A DNA stretch of 64,000 bases from Fructobacillus sp. CRL 2054 (GCF_028764065.1 NZ_JACOFN010000001.1:1-64000), one strand, 5' to 3'. Shown: positions 50,489 to 60,721, numbered from the stretch's first letter. Made by a program: numbers and translations. Notes: generated by a model not told the origin, from the sequence alone.

Positions 50489-51196
50489 ATTTTTCAATTG
50501 ACTAAAGAAATTAGTGGCATCTCCAATTACCTGTTCAACACCCGGCATACTTGGCAATGGTGTTAAATTCACAGCAAAAATAGGCACTTGGTTATGCGCG
50601 TAATTTAGCAATCCAGCAAATGGATACACCTTAAAAGAAGTACCAACCAGACAAATCAAATCGGCATCGGCCACCCAAGAAACCGCCTCTTCCACACGGA
50701 ATGGTACTTCACCATAAAAGGTGATTCGAGGGCGAATCTTGGCATGATCTGAGGCCCGGTAAAGCGACTGTTGATACTCAGCAAGAGTTGCTTTCCGCCC
50801 ATCCTTTGGACAGTAGAGGTCGTAAAGAGAGCCGTGAAAGCGAATCAATTGCTTATCAGAAAGGCCTGCTTTCACGTCCAAATCATCAATATTTTGAGTA
50901 ATCACACGGGCACGTCCTTCACGAACAAAGTCGGCCATCTTTTCATGGATGACATTCGGCTTGGCGTCCGGGAAGTAGAGGTTATCCTGCATGAATTGAT
51001 ATTGAATCTCTGGAATGCCTTGGAAAGCCTGGTCAGATAAAAGATACTCTGGCGAATACTGTAAACCCTGATAGACTCCGTTCTTTGAACGATAATCAGG
51101 AATACCCGACGCCGTTGAAACCCCTGCCCCAGTCAAAAAAACAATTTTCTTTGCATGGTCAAAGGCTTCTTGGATTCTTTCATCAACCATTTCCAT
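50486..51196 (-). CDS. Sir2-family NAD-dependent deacylase lacking the zinc cysteines
   Basis: 236 residues from the ATG at 51194-51196 (GGGGG upstream). The NAD-binding GAGVSTASGIPDYRS (about 23-37), TQNIDDLD and catalytic His in RFHGSLYDLYC are intact, as is VGTSFKVYPFAG. The zinc module normally has two CxxC pairs after the catalytic His; here only one Cys remains (YCPKD), so zinc is probably not bound. It ends an operon with ppx, mvaA and an IpaB/EvcA-like gene. The substrate is unknown. Confidence 0.85.
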   Translation of the reverse strand: MEMVDERIQEAFDHAKKIVFLTGAGVSTASGIPDYRSKNGVYQGLQYSPEYLLSDQAFQGIPEIQYQFMQDNLYFPDAKPNVIHEKMADFVREGRARVITQNIDDLDVKAGLSDKQLIRFHGSLYDLYCPKDGRKATLAEYQQSLYRASDHAKIRPRITFYGEVPFRVEEAVSWVADADLICLVGTSFKVYPFAGLLNYAHNQVPIFAVNLTPLPSMPGVEQVIGDATNFFSQLKN

Positions 51197-51209
51197 TCGT
51201 TTATCCCCC

Positions 51210-52181
51210 TTATTTACGCACAATGTATGGTAGGGCCAATTTTTCCAGCAAGTCCTTCACTGGTAATTCGTACAGTTCCTTAAAGAACTTAGGACGATCT
51301 GCCGGATTTTTAGGTGGTGCGATAACAAAGGTATTTTGTTGATCCTGCTTTCCTAATCCAACATAGGCCTTTTCCTTTGAAGCAAAGTCCGTCATATCAG
51401 AATGGAAAATCTCAAATAGGTTCTTAACAGGTCCTGCCAATTGACGTTCTGACAATACCGGTGCCAAAGTGACATACTGCTTCGCATTAACCGTTGGCAA
51501 CTGATCTTTTTCAAGTAATTCGTCAAGGCCAGCAAAGAGTCGAACAATCGTCTTACGAATCGTTCGGGAGTCCTTCAAATCGGCTGTCATAATTGGCTCG
51601 GCCAAAGCCTTGGCTTCAGCATTTGCCTTTGGATAGAGCTTTGAAAAGGCCTTTTCTGCACCCTTAGCTTCTTCAAGAAGTCCCTGTTCTTTCAATACAG
51701 CTAGCAAAATTTGAGCATCAACAAGTGAAAGCAAGCGGAATAGATGTTGACCATCAATTTCGCCTTCTTCAGCCGTTAACTCATCTTCAATTCCCGCCTG
51801 GAAAGCACTGGCAGTATCAGCAGTCAAATAGCCCTGCTTAGCCATTTCACGGTAGGTAATACCGTGCATCACCATCTTGTGCAAGCGGCTAGCGATGGTC
51901 ACCAGCTGTTGGTCCAGCGCATCATCTTCAAAAGTCAGTCCGAAGAAAATTTGAGGGACAATGCCATTCAAAGAAAGCATTAACTGCAAGAGTTCGTTAC
52001 CAATCACAAAATCAGCTTCCGTTTGATCTGGCACTTCAATTAACAAGCGGTCTGCTAAAAAAGACTGCTTGGCTTGGTCCAAACGTAAACGTCCTGACTT
52101 TTCTTGACCCGTACGTACCATAACCGTTCCAGGATAGGTCTGGTTCACTTGTTCGAGTAAAACTTCCAATTTTGGCGTCAT
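51210..52181 (-). CDS. IpaB/EvcA-like family protein of unknown function
   Basis: 323 residues, no signal peptide or membrane segment, acidic and mostly helical in appearance. Similar proteins in lactobacilli are labelled IpaB/EvcA family, a name without functional support here. Its start overlaps the mvaA stop by 4 bases, so it is translated with the mevalonate enzyme. The N-terminus (TYPGTVMVRTGQEKSGRLRL) may form a small alpha/beta domain. Confidence 0.65.
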   Translation of the reverse strand: MTPKLEVLLEQVNQTYPGTVMVRTGQEKSGRLRLDQAKQSFLADRLLIEVPDQTEADFVIGNELLQLMLSLNGIVPQIFFGLTFEDDALDQQLVTIASRLHKMVMHGITYREMAKQGYLTADTASAFQAGIEDELTAEEGEIDGQHLFRLLSLVDAQILLAVLKEQGLLEEAKGAEKAFSKLYPKANAEAKALAEPIMTADLKDSRTIRKTIVRLFAGLDELLEKDQLPTVNAKQYVTLAPVLSERQLAGPVKNLFEIFHSDMTDFASKEKAYVGLGKQDQQNTFVIAPPKNPADRPKFFKELYELPVKDLLEKLALPYIVRK

Positions 52182-53401
52182 GGTCTTCTTAATTCTCCTA
52201 AGATTCTTTCTGCGTTTTCTTGGTCAATTTGTCCCGACTGGGCTAACTCATCGGCCACCGCCATGATTTCATCAGGGCGGGCACCCGCTTGAACAGCCAG
52301 TACACGAGCCTGCATCTTCATATGTCCAGACTGAATTCCCTTACCTGAAACTGCTTTTAAAGCAGCCAGATTATTGGCCAATCCGGTTGCTAAAATAACC
52401 TTCTTTAATTCATCAACCGTTGGATTGCCAAGCAATTCTAAATTTTTCTGTGCCATTGGCAAAGCGGCAATCGCCCCTCCAAGGACACCTATATTGAGAG
52501 GCATCGTTAATTGACCAACCAATGCCTCCTTATCATCGCTCAATTGCCAGGTTGACAATGATTGATACTTACCAGACTTAGCCGCATAGGCATGCCCAGC
52601 CGCTTCAACAGCCCGGTAGTCATTACCAGTAGCCATAACTACTGCCGATAAGCCGTTAAAAATACCCTTATTCTCTGTCACCGCACGGTCAACATCGTCT
52701 TTCGAAAAGTCCGAAAGTGAAACGATTTTTTCGGCAGCCATTTCACCGCCCACCGCTTCAACGGGCACAGAACCTTGAACTGTCACCAGCGCATCTCGGC
52801 CGGAATTAGTCAGGATAGCTGCAACGATATTGTCCTGATAGGGTTGTAGACAAGATTTTACCGCTTCCAAAATGGTGTTCACGGCATTGGCTCCCATCGC
52901 CTTTCCTGTCTGTACAGTTAGGTCTAGAGCAGCCTGTTCTTCACCCACAAAACGAAGGTTTACCTTTTTAAGGCCGTCGCCACGTTCCACCATGGAAGGC
53001 TTAGCCTTTTCCGCAGCAGCAAAAATAGCTGCCTTATTTTGATCAACGAAGGCCTGCAGTTTGAACTGGTTAACGCCTTTAAAGAGAATTTGACCACCTA
53101 ATAATGGCTGACTGGCCTTTTTTGAGCTAAAGCCACCAGCTAAGCCAATCATTCGAGCACCGTTATTAGCAGCGGCGACCACGGATGGTTCTTCCGTGAC
53201 CATTGGCACTTCGTAAACCTTACCATCGACAACAAGGTGATGTAAAAGTCCCTCAGGTAACCTGAAGTCAGCTAAGTAGTTCTCAATTATATTTTCTAAT
53301 TCAACAGACTGCTGTCCCTTATAAAAGTCAGCTAAGTCAGTTGGTAAATCTAACGTTTCCAGCCTTTCGGCAGGTGATAATTGGTAAAACTTTTTTGTCA
53401 T
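52178..53401 (-). CDS. mvaA: HMG-CoA reductase, class II
   Basis: 407 residues. The N-terminal LENIIENYLADFRLPEGL contains the region of the catalytic Glu; TENKGIFNG carries the Lys, VVMATGNDYRAVEAAGHA the Asp, and SGHMKMQAR the C-terminal His. This is the class II bacterial enzyme making mevalonate for isoprenoids. It overlaps ppx and the downstream gene by 4 bases each. Confidence 0.93.
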   Translation of the reverse strand: MTKKFYQLSPAERLETLDLPTDLADFYKGQQSVELENIIENYLADFRLPEGLLHHLVVDGKVYEVPMVTEEPSVVAAANNGARMIGLAGGFSSKKASQPLLGGQILFKGVNQFKLQAFVDQNKAAIFAAAEKAKPSMVERGDGLKKVNLRFVGEEQAALDLTVQTGKAMGANAVNTILEAVKSCLQPYQDNIVAAILTNSGRDALVTVQGSVPVEAVGGEMAAEKIVSLSDFSKDDVDRAVTENKGIFNGLSAVVMATGNDYRAVEAAGHAYAAKSGKYQSLSTWQLSDDKEALVGQLTMPLNIGVLGGAIAALPMAQKNLELLGNPTVDELKKVILATGLANNLAALKAVSGKGIQSGHMKMQARVLAVQAGARPDEIMAVADELAQSGQIDQENAERILGELRRP

Positions 53402-54342
53402 GAATGACTAAATTCCTTTTGAATCAATTCGAAAATAAGACCTTCGCGAACGCCTGACTCCGAGAAAATAACCTTAGGAGAATGAAGCACGCGAATCAAA
53501 TTCAAGACGGGCAGTAAGCCAGAAATAATAATATCTGCTCGGTTCTTTTCCAAGCCCGCCAAGTGTTCTCGTTCCTTGCGGTTCATCTGAGAAATCTCAG
53601 AGAAAACCTGCTCCACTCGATCAGCAGAGAGAAATAGACCGTGTAAACTTGTCTGGTGCTGCTTAGCCCAGCCTTTCTTTTCCGCCATTTTTGCCAGTGA
53701 ACGATTTGCCCCGCCCAATAAGATAACCGGTTGATCCTGGTTATCTTTAATAAAGGGCAGCTTTTCATAATCAGCATGGATTTGCTGACAGGCGTTCTTA
53801 ATATCTTTTTCTGAAATCACATCCGCAAGGTGGTATTTTTCAGATAAATTAACAGCTCCAAAGGGCAGCGATACCTCTGCTTCGGCCATTTTTTGATGGT
53901 AGGGTATCAGTTCTACCGACGCGCCACCGGTATCTAAAATCACAGCTGACTGTTCATCTGGCAAGGAGGACAAAACACCTAGAAAATCATAGTGGGCTTC
54001 TTCTTCTCCGGTCAGCACACGCAATCGCACGCCAATCGCCTGATACACGCGATCTAAAAAGTCCTGTTGGTTCTTAGCCGTTCGAACAGCGGCCGTCGTA
54101 ATACCATAGATGGCTTCAACAGAAAACTTTGTCAGTCGTTCACGATAGTCCGTTAAAACACGTAACGTTCGCTGGATTGGTTCTTCTTGAAGCATGAGGG
54201 AGTCCCCCATGCCCTGAGAGAGGCGGGTATCTTCTTTTACCCGAAAAATCTCTTGGTAAGTGCCGTCTTCTTTCAACTTCTCGACGACCATTCGGGCTGA
54301 ATTACTCCCTAAGTCGATAATTGCAATTGTCTTTTCTCGCAT
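53398..54342 (-). CDS. ppx: Ppx/GppA-family exopolyphosphatase
   Basis: 314 residues with the actin-like ATPase fold: IAIIDLGSNSARMVV (about 6-20), GITTAAVRTAKN, the conserved acidic residue in TGEEEAHYDF and ILDTGGASVELI. The short form lacks the HD domain of the E. coli enzyme. It hydrolyses polyphosphate or pppGpp. It leads the operon with mvaA, an association whose logic is unclear. Confidence 0.88.
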   Translation of the reverse strand: MREKTIAIIDLGSNSARMVVEKLKEDGTYQEIFRVKEDTRLSQGMGDSLMLQEEPIQRTLRVLTDYRERLTKFSVEAIYGITTAAVRTAKNQQDFLDRVYQAIGVRLRVLTGEEEAHYDFLGVLSSLPDEQSAVILDTGGASVELIPYHQKMAEAEVSLPFGAVNLSEKYHLADVISEKDIKNACQQIHADYEKLPFIKDNQDQPVILLGGANRSLAKMAEKKGWAKQHQTSLHGLFLSADRVEQVFSEISQMNRKEREHLAGLEKNRADIIISGLLPVLNLIRVLHSPKVIFSESGVREGLIFELIQKEFSHS

Positions 54343-54394
54343 AGCGGCCCCATTTAGTGATTATTGTCCAGTATAACACGGATATTCGTTAAAG

Positions 54395-54427
54395 AAAAAA
54401 GCATTAGACGGCTGTCTAATGCTTTTA
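54395..54427. terminator. Bidirectional-type terminator of the LCP gene
   Basis: AAGCATTAGAC and GTCTAATGCTT form an 11-bp stem with T-runs on both strands. Confidence 0.85.
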
Positions 54428-54435
54428 TTAGTTGA

Positions 54436-55596
54436 TTATTCATCAACCGTTTCATTAATTTGTGATAAGTAAGTTTGGGCAATACTCAAGCCACTTGATG
54501 GCACGTCGCCTCCGAACTGTGAACCAGTTTCCTTAGCAGACAATCCCAACTGCTTACGAAGCTTATCCGTTACACGTTGCTTTTCCGTATCCGTTACGGC
54601 CTGGTATGACACGCCACTAAGCATGACACCAGTTCCCTGCATATGATCGGAATCCTGGTGCTTTGCAGCAGAACGATACTTCTGAGCAATCTTCACGATA
54701 TCGTTAAAGGAAAGATCAGTTTGTGCGTACTTTGACAAAGATTTGATGAAAGATGAGTTCAACAACGTATCCGCGTTGATTGCCTTCTTAATCATTGCCT
54801 GCATAACCAAACGTTGACGTTGCTGACGTCCGTAATCCCCTTGCGGATCATCATAACGCATACGTGAAAAGGCCAAAGCCGCATCACCATCCAGCTTAGT
54901 CTTTGATGATGACCAAGTAACACCGTTATCATCGGACTTCTCCCACTTAGTAGAACCCTTGTGGAAACGATACAAGTTTGGACCATAATCATGGGCCGTA
55001 TCTTGACTATATTGGAAATCCATTGGGGATTCAACAGAAACACCACCAACCTTATTAACCAAAGTCTCCAAGCCCTTCATGTTGACCAATGCGTAGGAAT
55101 CGACTGGAACGTTCAAATAGTTCTGAACGGCCTTCATTGTCGCTCCAACGCCACCAAAGGCGTAAGCTGAGTTCAACTTTTGTGGGAAGGAATCCTCGTA
55201 GCCAGGAATGGCCGTCAAGATATCACGTGGAATCGACACCATCGTGGTCTTGTTTGTTTTTGGATTAACCGTTACCAACATCATGGAATCCGTTAATCCA
55301 GTTCGATCACGGTTTAATTCACCAACATCAGTTCCCAATACCAAAATTGAGAAAGGCTTTCCGCGGGCAATTAGGTTTGATACGTTACGGGTCTTATTAA
55401 TGTGAGCAGATTTTTGGATATCATCAATAGCACCTTTATACTGGGCATAAAGGTAGGTTCCCCATCCAGCGGTACCAAGAATAATAACCGTTAAAATCCA
55501 AAAAATCCACTTACGAATACGACTTCGCTTTTTACGCTTTGCACGTATGCCTTCATTACGAACTGCACGTGAAAGCTGTTTTGGCTCTTCTTGCAT
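54436..55596 (-). CDS. LytR-CpsA-Psr family glycopolymer ligase
   Basis: 386 residues: a basic cytosolic N-terminus, one membrane helix (about 31-51) and an extracellular LCP domain. LVLGTDVGELNRDRTGLTDSMML and TTMVSIPRDI hold the Asp and Arg residues that bind polyprenyl pyrophosphate; GDYGRQQRQRLVMQA is the conserved second motif. It attaches teichoic acid or polysaccharide to peptidoglycan. It is monocistronic. Confidence 0.92.
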   Translation of the reverse strand: MQEEPKQLSRAVRNEGIRAKRKKRSRIRKWIFWILTVIILGTAGWGTYLYAQYKGAIDDIQKSAHINKTRNVSNLIARGKPFSILVLGTDVGELNRDRTGLTDSMMLVTVNPKTNKTTMVSIPRDILTAIPGYEDSFPQKLNSAYAFGGVGATMKAVQNYLNVPVDSYALVNMKGLETLVNKVGGVSVESPMDFQYSQDTAHDYGPNLYRFHKGSTKWEKSDDNGVTWSSSKTKLDGDAALAFSRMRYDDPQGDYGRQQRQRLVMQAMIKKAINADTLLNSSFIKSLSKYAQTDLSFNDIVKIAQKYRSAAKHQDSDHMQGTGVMLSGVSYQAVTDTEKQRVTDKLRKQLGLSAKETGSQFGGDVPSSGLSIAQTYLSQINETVDE

Positions 55597-55734
55597 AAAT
55601 ATTTTTGCTCCGCTTCTAACGAATTTGAGATTTACTCTTAACTTTTATTATTCTATCACAGTGCATGTTAAACCAAGGTTAAAAACCGTCAAAGAGCGCA
55701 TTCTTAGTAAAAGCTTTACTTTTAAAATATAAAA

Positions 55735-55764
55735 AAAGACGACTAGGAAATCCTAGTCGTCGTT
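55735..55764 (-). terminator. Terminator of the LysM/CAP gene
   Basis: GACGACTAGG and CCTAGTCGTC form a stem followed by TTTTTTT on the minus strand. Confidence 0.9.
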
Positions 55765-55777
55765 ATTTATAAAGTGA

Positions 55778-56524
55778 TTAGCCAGCGATACCAACGATAG
55801 TGTCACCAACGATACCAAATCCAACCTTAGTGAATGAGGCGTTCATCAACCAGTTATGGTGAGCAGGTGCTGCAACCATTCCAGTTTCGTTGTACCATGC
55901 ATCAACGACTGATGATGGTGACCATTGGATAGCAACAACTTCAGGTCCGGCAACTTGTTGGAAGTGACCAGTTGGCAATCCGCCGTTTGCTTCAGCGTTT
56001 TGTGCACGTGAAACAGCAGTTGCGGCCAATGAAGCATCGTATGATACAGGTGCCAATCCAGCAGCTGCACGCTTAGCGTTCATAGCGTTAATGATTGTTT
56101 GAACTGAACCAGAAGCACCAGCTGAGTAAGCTGTGTAGTTAGTTGAAGCAGTTGTAGCTGCTTGTGCTTGTGTGTTCGTGTTTGTAGTAGCTTGTGTGTT
56201 AGCTGAATCATCAGAAGTTGATGCAGTAACGTTTTCATCAGCAGCTGCTGCAACTGAAGCAGTTGCTGTGGCAGTAGTTGATGCGGCTTGTGAAGCAACA
56301 CCATCAGTTGAGATTGTGTTACCAGCGATGATCAAGTCAGCGTTAGCAATGTTGTTCTTAGCAACCAATTCTTCAACAGTTGTGTTGTTATCTTCGGCGA
56401 TCTGTGACAAAGTGTCACCAGCCTTGATTGTGATATCGTTGGCTGAAGCTGAATGACCTGCTGCCGCAAAGGCAGTAGCTGAAGCTAAAGTAGCCAAGAT
56501 TGTCTTAGTAAGTTTATTCTTCAT
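55778..56524 (-). CDS. Secreted LysM protein with C-terminal CAP/SCP-like domain
   Basis: 248 residues. A signal peptide ends near ASA-N (about 28); one LysM follows (ITIKAGDTLSQIAEDNNTTVEELVAKNN, with only the first part needed to recognise it, about 31-75). A long Ala/Thr/Ser/Gln linker (about 76-135) leads to a domain with MNAKRAAAGLAPVSYDASLA, GHFQQVAGPE and APAHHNWLMN typical of small CAP/SCP proteins of lactobacilli. It should bind peptidoglycan at the surface. Confidence 0.87.
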   Translation of the reverse strand: MKNKLTKTILATLASATAFAAAGHSASANDITIKAGDTLSQIAEDNNTTVEELVAKNNIANADLIIAGNTISTDGVASQAASTTATATASVAAAADENVTASTSDDSANTQATTNTNTQAQAATTASTNYTAYSAGASGSVQTIINAMNAKRAAAGLAPVSYDASLAATAVSRAQNAEANGGLPTGHFQQVAGPEVVAIQWSPSSVVDAWYNETGMVAAPAHHNWLMNASFTKVGFGIVGDTIVGIAG

Positions 56525-56681
56525 GAGAGACTCTCCATATTTTTCTACTTATTTTTTAAATAATTGGCTTGCTTAATCAATAAGCGCTCAATCTATATAC
56601 CTATTCTAGGACACCTGCGTTACCACATAATATCCCATAGGTTACGTTTATATTACAATATTTCAACCGTAAATGCAAATT

Positions 56682-57650
56682 TTATAGGCTCAACAAAAGA
56701 GAACCATAGGTGAAGCCAGCACCAAACCCGGTTAGCAAAACTTTCTTTCCCGATAAATCGACTTTTTGATTTAACTGATCAAAGGCCATCGCAATCCCTG
56801 CCGATGAGGAATTACCATAATGCTGGACGTTCGTTACGAACTTTGTCATTGGTTGGCCTAAAATTTCAGCCACCTTCTCAATCATTCGTAAGTTGGCCTG
56901 GTGTAGGACAAAATAGTCAACATCATCAACCGTCAATCCCTCTTGATTCAAAATCGATTGAATATGCTCAGGAATCAAAGTCGTCACTTCATTATAAACC
57001 GCTCGTCCCTCTTGGGCAAAAGCATCAATTTTAGGATAATTATCTGCCGAGAGCTTTGTCAATGGTGCGATGCGTCCTGAGTGCACAACTTCAGCATCAC
57101 CACGTGTATGCATCTCTTCTGCTTGGATGAACTCGCCATCATCCTTAGCCAAAAGGACAGCACCCGCCCCGTCTCCAAAGAAGACAGTCGATGTTCGGTC
57201 TTTGAAATCCATCATCTTAGAATTTACTTCCGCAGAAATAACCAAACCATATCGGTAATCACCCGTACGCATAAATTTATCAGCTGTCGACAGACCAAAA
57301 ACAAATCCAGCACAGGCTGTTGATAAGTCATAACCCCAAGCATTATTGGCCCCAAGGTTTCGTTGAACTAAAGCAGCTGTAGAAGGTGCCAATCCATCCG
57401 GTGTAAAAGTCGTGACGATAATAAAGTCAACTTCATCGGCCGCTACACCCGCCCGTTCCAAAGCCTGTTCAGCCGCCTTGGTTGCTAAATCAGAGGTGTT
57501 CTCCCCTTGAAGTGAAACATGGCGAGACTCAATTCCAGTGTGTGAAACAATCCACTCATCACTAGTATCAACGACTTTGGCAAGATCGTCGTTAGTTACT
57601 ATATCTTTTGGCACATAGTGGCCGCTGGCCAGTATCTTACTTCCAATCAT
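56682..57650 (-). CDS. fabH: 3-oxoacyl-ACP synthase III, second copy outside the fab cluster
   Basis: 322 residues from the ATG at 57648-57650, with AGGA 6 bases upstream. The catalytic Cys (STACAGFVFGL, about 112), His (VLHQANLRMIE) and Asn (YGNSSSAG) are all present. It differs substantially from the operon copy and has no FabT-like box upstream, so it may provide constitutive initiation or use a different acyl-CoA primer. Confidence 0.93.
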   Translation of the reverse strand: MIGSKILASGHYVPKDIVTNDDLAKVVDTSDEWIVSHTGIESRHVSLQGENTSDLATKAAEQALERAGVAADEVDFIIVTTFTPDGLAPSTAALVQRNLGANNAWGYDLSTACAGFVFGLSTADKFMRTGDYRYGLVISAEVNSKMMDFKDRTSTVFFGDGAGAVLLAKDDGEFIQAEEMHTRGDAEVVHSGRIAPLTKLSADNYPKIDAFAQEGRAVYNEVTTLIPEHIQSILNQEGLTVDDVDYFVLHQANLRMIEKVAEILGQPMTKFVTNVQHYGNSSSAGIAMAFDQLNQKVDLSGKKVLLTGFGAGFTYGSLLLSL

Positions 57651-57737
57651 AATCATTCCTATATTGAATTGGAGCAAATGTCTACTAAAAGACGAAAGTG
57701 CTCACTAAGAGATTAACGAATCTATACTAAATTAACA

Positions 57738-57765
57738 TAAAAACCCCACCAAAGGGTGAGGATTT
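57738..57765 (-). terminator. Terminator of valS
   Basis: CCTCACCC and GGTGGGG pair imperfectly on the minus strand, followed by TTTTT. Confidence 0.65.
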
Positions 57766-57791
57766 TATCCGATATTCATTATAGCGATATC

Positions 57792-60470
57792 TTAAGCCTT
57801 CTTCAAATCAGCAAGACGCTTCTCGGTTGATTGGGCTTTTTCTTGCCAGTCGACTAACTTAGCCTTTTCCTTGGCAACAACGGCTTCAGGGGCAGAAGAT
57901 ACAAACTTTTCGTTTGATAACTTACCTTCAGCACGTTTAACTTCCTTTTGGAACTTAGATAATTCGCCTTGCAAACGTTCAATTTCAGCATCGATATCAA
58001 TCAAACCAGCCAATGGTACGTAGACTTCAGCACCAGTGATGACCTGTGACATGGCCAAATCAGGAACATCGACGTCAGCTGCAATCGTCAATGACTTTGG
58101 CTTTACGAAACGTTGGATATAATCCGCGTTATCGTTGAAGACCTTAACCAAGCTTTCGTCCTTCACCTTAATCATCACGTCAATTTCCTTAGACATTGGC
58201 GCCTTAGCTTCGGCACGAATAGTACGAACCGCAACAATCAAATCCTGCAAAGACTTAAAGGCCTTGGCAGCTTCTTCATTTTCCAATTCTTTCTTATAAG
58301 TAGGATAAGCCTGGATACCCAAGTGTGCATCCTTACCAACCTGAGTTGGCATTTCTTGCCAGATGGCTTCTGACATGAATGGCATGATTGGTTGGAGCAA
58401 ACGCAAAGTCTGATCCAAGACGTAGGCCAACGTTTCTTGAACGGCAGTCTTGTCGCCGTCCCCGTTCAAGGATTCCTTGGTCATTTCGATGTACCAGTCG
58501 GCAAAGTCAGACCAGATGAAGTTGTACAAGTCACGGCCAGCTTCACCGAATTCAAACTTCTCAAAGTTATCCGTCACCTTCTTAACCGTCTTGTTCAAAC
58601 GTTCCAAAATCCACTTGTCGGCCAATGACAACTTAGAAGCATCTGGAATACGGGCAACTGTATCGTCATCCAAGTTCATGATTACATAACGGGAAGCGTT
58701 CCAAATCTTGTTGATGAAGTTCCAAGCTGAGTCCATCTTTTCATAAGTAAAGCGGACGTCTTGACCCGGTGTTGAACCAGTAGCCAAGAACCAACGTAAA
58801 GCATCGGCACCGTACTTTTCAATCACGTCCATTGGGTCAACACCGTTACCCAATGACTTTGACATCTTGCGGCCCTCACCGTCACGAATCAAACCGTGAA
58901 TCAAGACGTTCTTAAATGGTCGTTCGCCGGTAAATTCCTTACCTTGGAACATCATACGAGCAACCCAGAAGAAGATGATGTCGTAACCAGTTACCAATGT
59001 GTTGGTTGGGTAGTACTTGGCAAAGTCGCCGTCCAACTTGTTAGGCCAGCCCATCGTTGAAAATGGCCAAAGAGCAGATGAGAACCAAGTGTCCAAAACG
59101 TCTGGATCGCGTTCCCAGTCATCCCCAGGCGCCTTTTCTCCAACGTAGATTTCTTCTTGATCAGTTCCCTTGTTCTTGTACCAAGCTGGGATTTGGTGTC
59201 CCCACCAAAGCTGACGAGAGATAACCCAGTCACGGATGTTTTCCATCCAACGGGTGAAGGTATCTTCGAAACGACCAGGCACAAAGTTAACCTTTTCATC
59301 AGGGTTTTGTTGCATGGCCAGGATTTGCTTAGCCAATGGCTCCATCTTAACGAACCACTGCGTTGACAAACGTGATTCAATGGCAACACCAGTACGTTCT
59401 GAGTGACCAACCGAGTGGGTGTATGGTTCGATACGAAGCATGTCGCCTGCTTCTTCCATGTCAGCAACCATGGCCTTACGGGCTTCGAAACGGTCCAAGC
59501 CTTCGTACTTACCAGCGTTGGCGTTCATGTGGGCATCTTCAGTCATCGTGTTGATGCGTTCCAAGTTATGACGGTTACCAACTTGGAAATCGTTTGGATC
59601 GTGGGCTGGTGTAATCTTCACCATCCCAGTTCCAAAGTCCTTTTCAACGTATTCGTCGGCAATGATTGGAATCTCGCGACCAAGCAATGGCACACGGACC
59701 GTCTTACCAACGATGTCCTTGTATCGTTCATCAGTTGGGTTAACGGCAACGGCAACATCCCCAAACATCGTTTCTGGACGAGTCGTGGCAATTTCGATGT
59801 AATCCTTACCGTTCAAAGTCGTACCATCCGTAAATGGATACTTAACGTGGTAGAAGGCGCCTTCGTCATCTTGGTAGATAACTTCGATATCAGACAAAGC
59901 AGTACGAGCCTGTGGGTCCCAGTTGATGATGTATTCACCACGGTAAATCAAGCCCTTGTTGTAAAGGTCGATGAAGACTTTGTTAACCGCTTCGTTCAAA
60001 CCAGAATCAAGGGTAAAGCGTTCGCGGCTATAATCCAAAGCCAAGCCCATCTTTCCCCACTGCTGCTTGATAGTCGAAGCGTATTCGTTCTTCCAGTCCC
60101 ACACTTGTTCCACGAACTTTTCGCGTCCAAGGTCGTAACGGGAGATACCTTCCTTACGCAAACGTTGTTCAACCTTCGCCTGTGTAGCAATTCCGGCGTG
60201 GTCCATTCCTGGCAACCAGAGCGTATCAAAACCTTGCATCCGCTTTTGACGAATCAACATGTCTTGCAAAGTCGTGTCCCAGGCGTGTCCCAAGTGCAAC
60301 TTTCCAGTAACGTTTGGTGGTGGGATAACCACTGAATAAGGTTCTGGTTCGTTTCCCTGGATAGCCTTGTTGGCTTCAGGAGAAAAGAGATCGTTCTTTA
60401 ACCAATCTTCGTAGCGACCAGCTTCAACCGCTGTTGGGTCGTACTTGGTCGACATGTTTACATCGCGCAT
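57792..60470 (-). CDS. valS: Valyl-tRNA synthetase
   Basis: 892 residues from the ATG at 60468-60470 with GAGG 7 bases upstream. Signature [16 protein letters not shown] (about 51-66) and [11 protein letters not shown] are intact; an editing domain and a C-terminal coiled coil ([21 protein letters not shown]) complete the family layout. It is controlled by the T-box leader upstream. Confidence 0.97.
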   Translation of the reverse strand: MRDVNMSTKYDPTAVEAGRYEDWLKNDLFSPEANKAIQGNEPEPYSVVIPPPNVTGKLHLGHAWDTTLQDMLIRQKRMQGFDTLWLPGMDHAGIATQAKVEQRLRKEGISRYDLGREKFVEQVWDWKNEYASTIKQQWGKMGLALDYSRERFTLDSGLNEAVNKVFIDLYNKGLIYRGEYIINWDPQARTALSDIEVIYQDDEGAFYHVKYPFTDGTTLNGKDYIEIATTRPETMFGDVAVAVNPTDERYKDIVGKTVRVPLLGREIPIIADEYVEKDFGTGMVKITPAHDPNDFQVGNRHNLERINTMTEDAHMNANAGKYEGLDRFEARKAMVADMEEAGDMLRIEPYTHSVGHSERTGVAIESRLSTQWFVKMEPLAKQILAMQQNPDEKVNFVPGRFEDTFTRWMENIRDWVISRQLWWGHQIPAWYKNKGTDQEEIYVGEKAPGDDWERDPDVLDTWFSSALWPFSTMGWPNKLDGDFAKYYPTNTLVTGYDIIFFWVARMMFQGKEFTGERPFKNVLIHGLIRDGEGRKMSKSLGNGVDPMDVIEKYGADALRWFLATGSTPGQDVRFTYEKMDSAWNFINKIWNASRYVIMNLDDDTVARIPDASKLSLADKWILERLNKTVKKVTDNFEKFEFGEAGRDLYNFIWSDFADWYIEMTKESLNGDGDKTAVQETLAYVLDQTLRLLQPIMPFMSEAIWQEMPTQVGKDAHLGIQAYPTYKKELENEEAAKAFKSLQDLIVAVRTIRAEAKAPMSKEIDVMIKVKDESLVKVFNDNADYIQRFVKPKSLTIAADVDVPDLAMSQVITGAEVYVPLAGLIDIDAEIERLQGELSKFQKEVKRAEGKLSNEKFVSSAPEAVVAKEKAKLVDWQEKAQSTEKRLADLKKA

Positions 60471-60520
60471 AGTCTGTCCTCACTTCTATTTTTTTGAAGA
60501 GTATTTTAGGCTTTCTATAT

Positions 60521-60716
60521 AAAAAAAAGCGCCCTAATCTTTCGATTAGGACGCTTACACGTGGTACCACCTAAATTGTGTTCACTAACTTATCGTTAGA
60601 AAACACCACTTCATTTAAATCAATTATTAACCCCTAGCAACCTTCCGCATTAACTCTCCTACTTCACAGCTTCCAGTAGGTCTCTTTCAGTAGCGCTTGC
60701 GTACTCCTCTAGGTTG
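60521..60716 (-). ncRNA. T-box riboswitch of valS, specifier GUU (Val)
   Basis: On the minus strand the T-box motif AGGTGGTACCACG (60560-60572) is followed by a terminator, AAGCGTCCTAATC-GAAA-GATTAGGGCGCTT and TTTTTT (60521-60556). In stem I, CCTA/TAGG and CGCA/TGCG enclose GAAG-GTT-G, placing the valine codon GTT (60639-60641) in the specifier position. Uncharged tRNA-Val would promote read-through into valS. Confidence 0.9.
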
Positions 60717-60721
60717 TACTT

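Noticed and set aside
52900-52930. KAMGANAVN in HMG-CoA reductase instead of DAMGANMVN
   Set aside because: The catalytic Asp of this family is the one in ATGNDYRA, which is present, so the enzyme should be active.
59403-60335. Long open frame (310 codons) on the plus strand
   Set aside because: It is antisense within valS, an unmistakable gene, and shows no recognisable domain or start signal.
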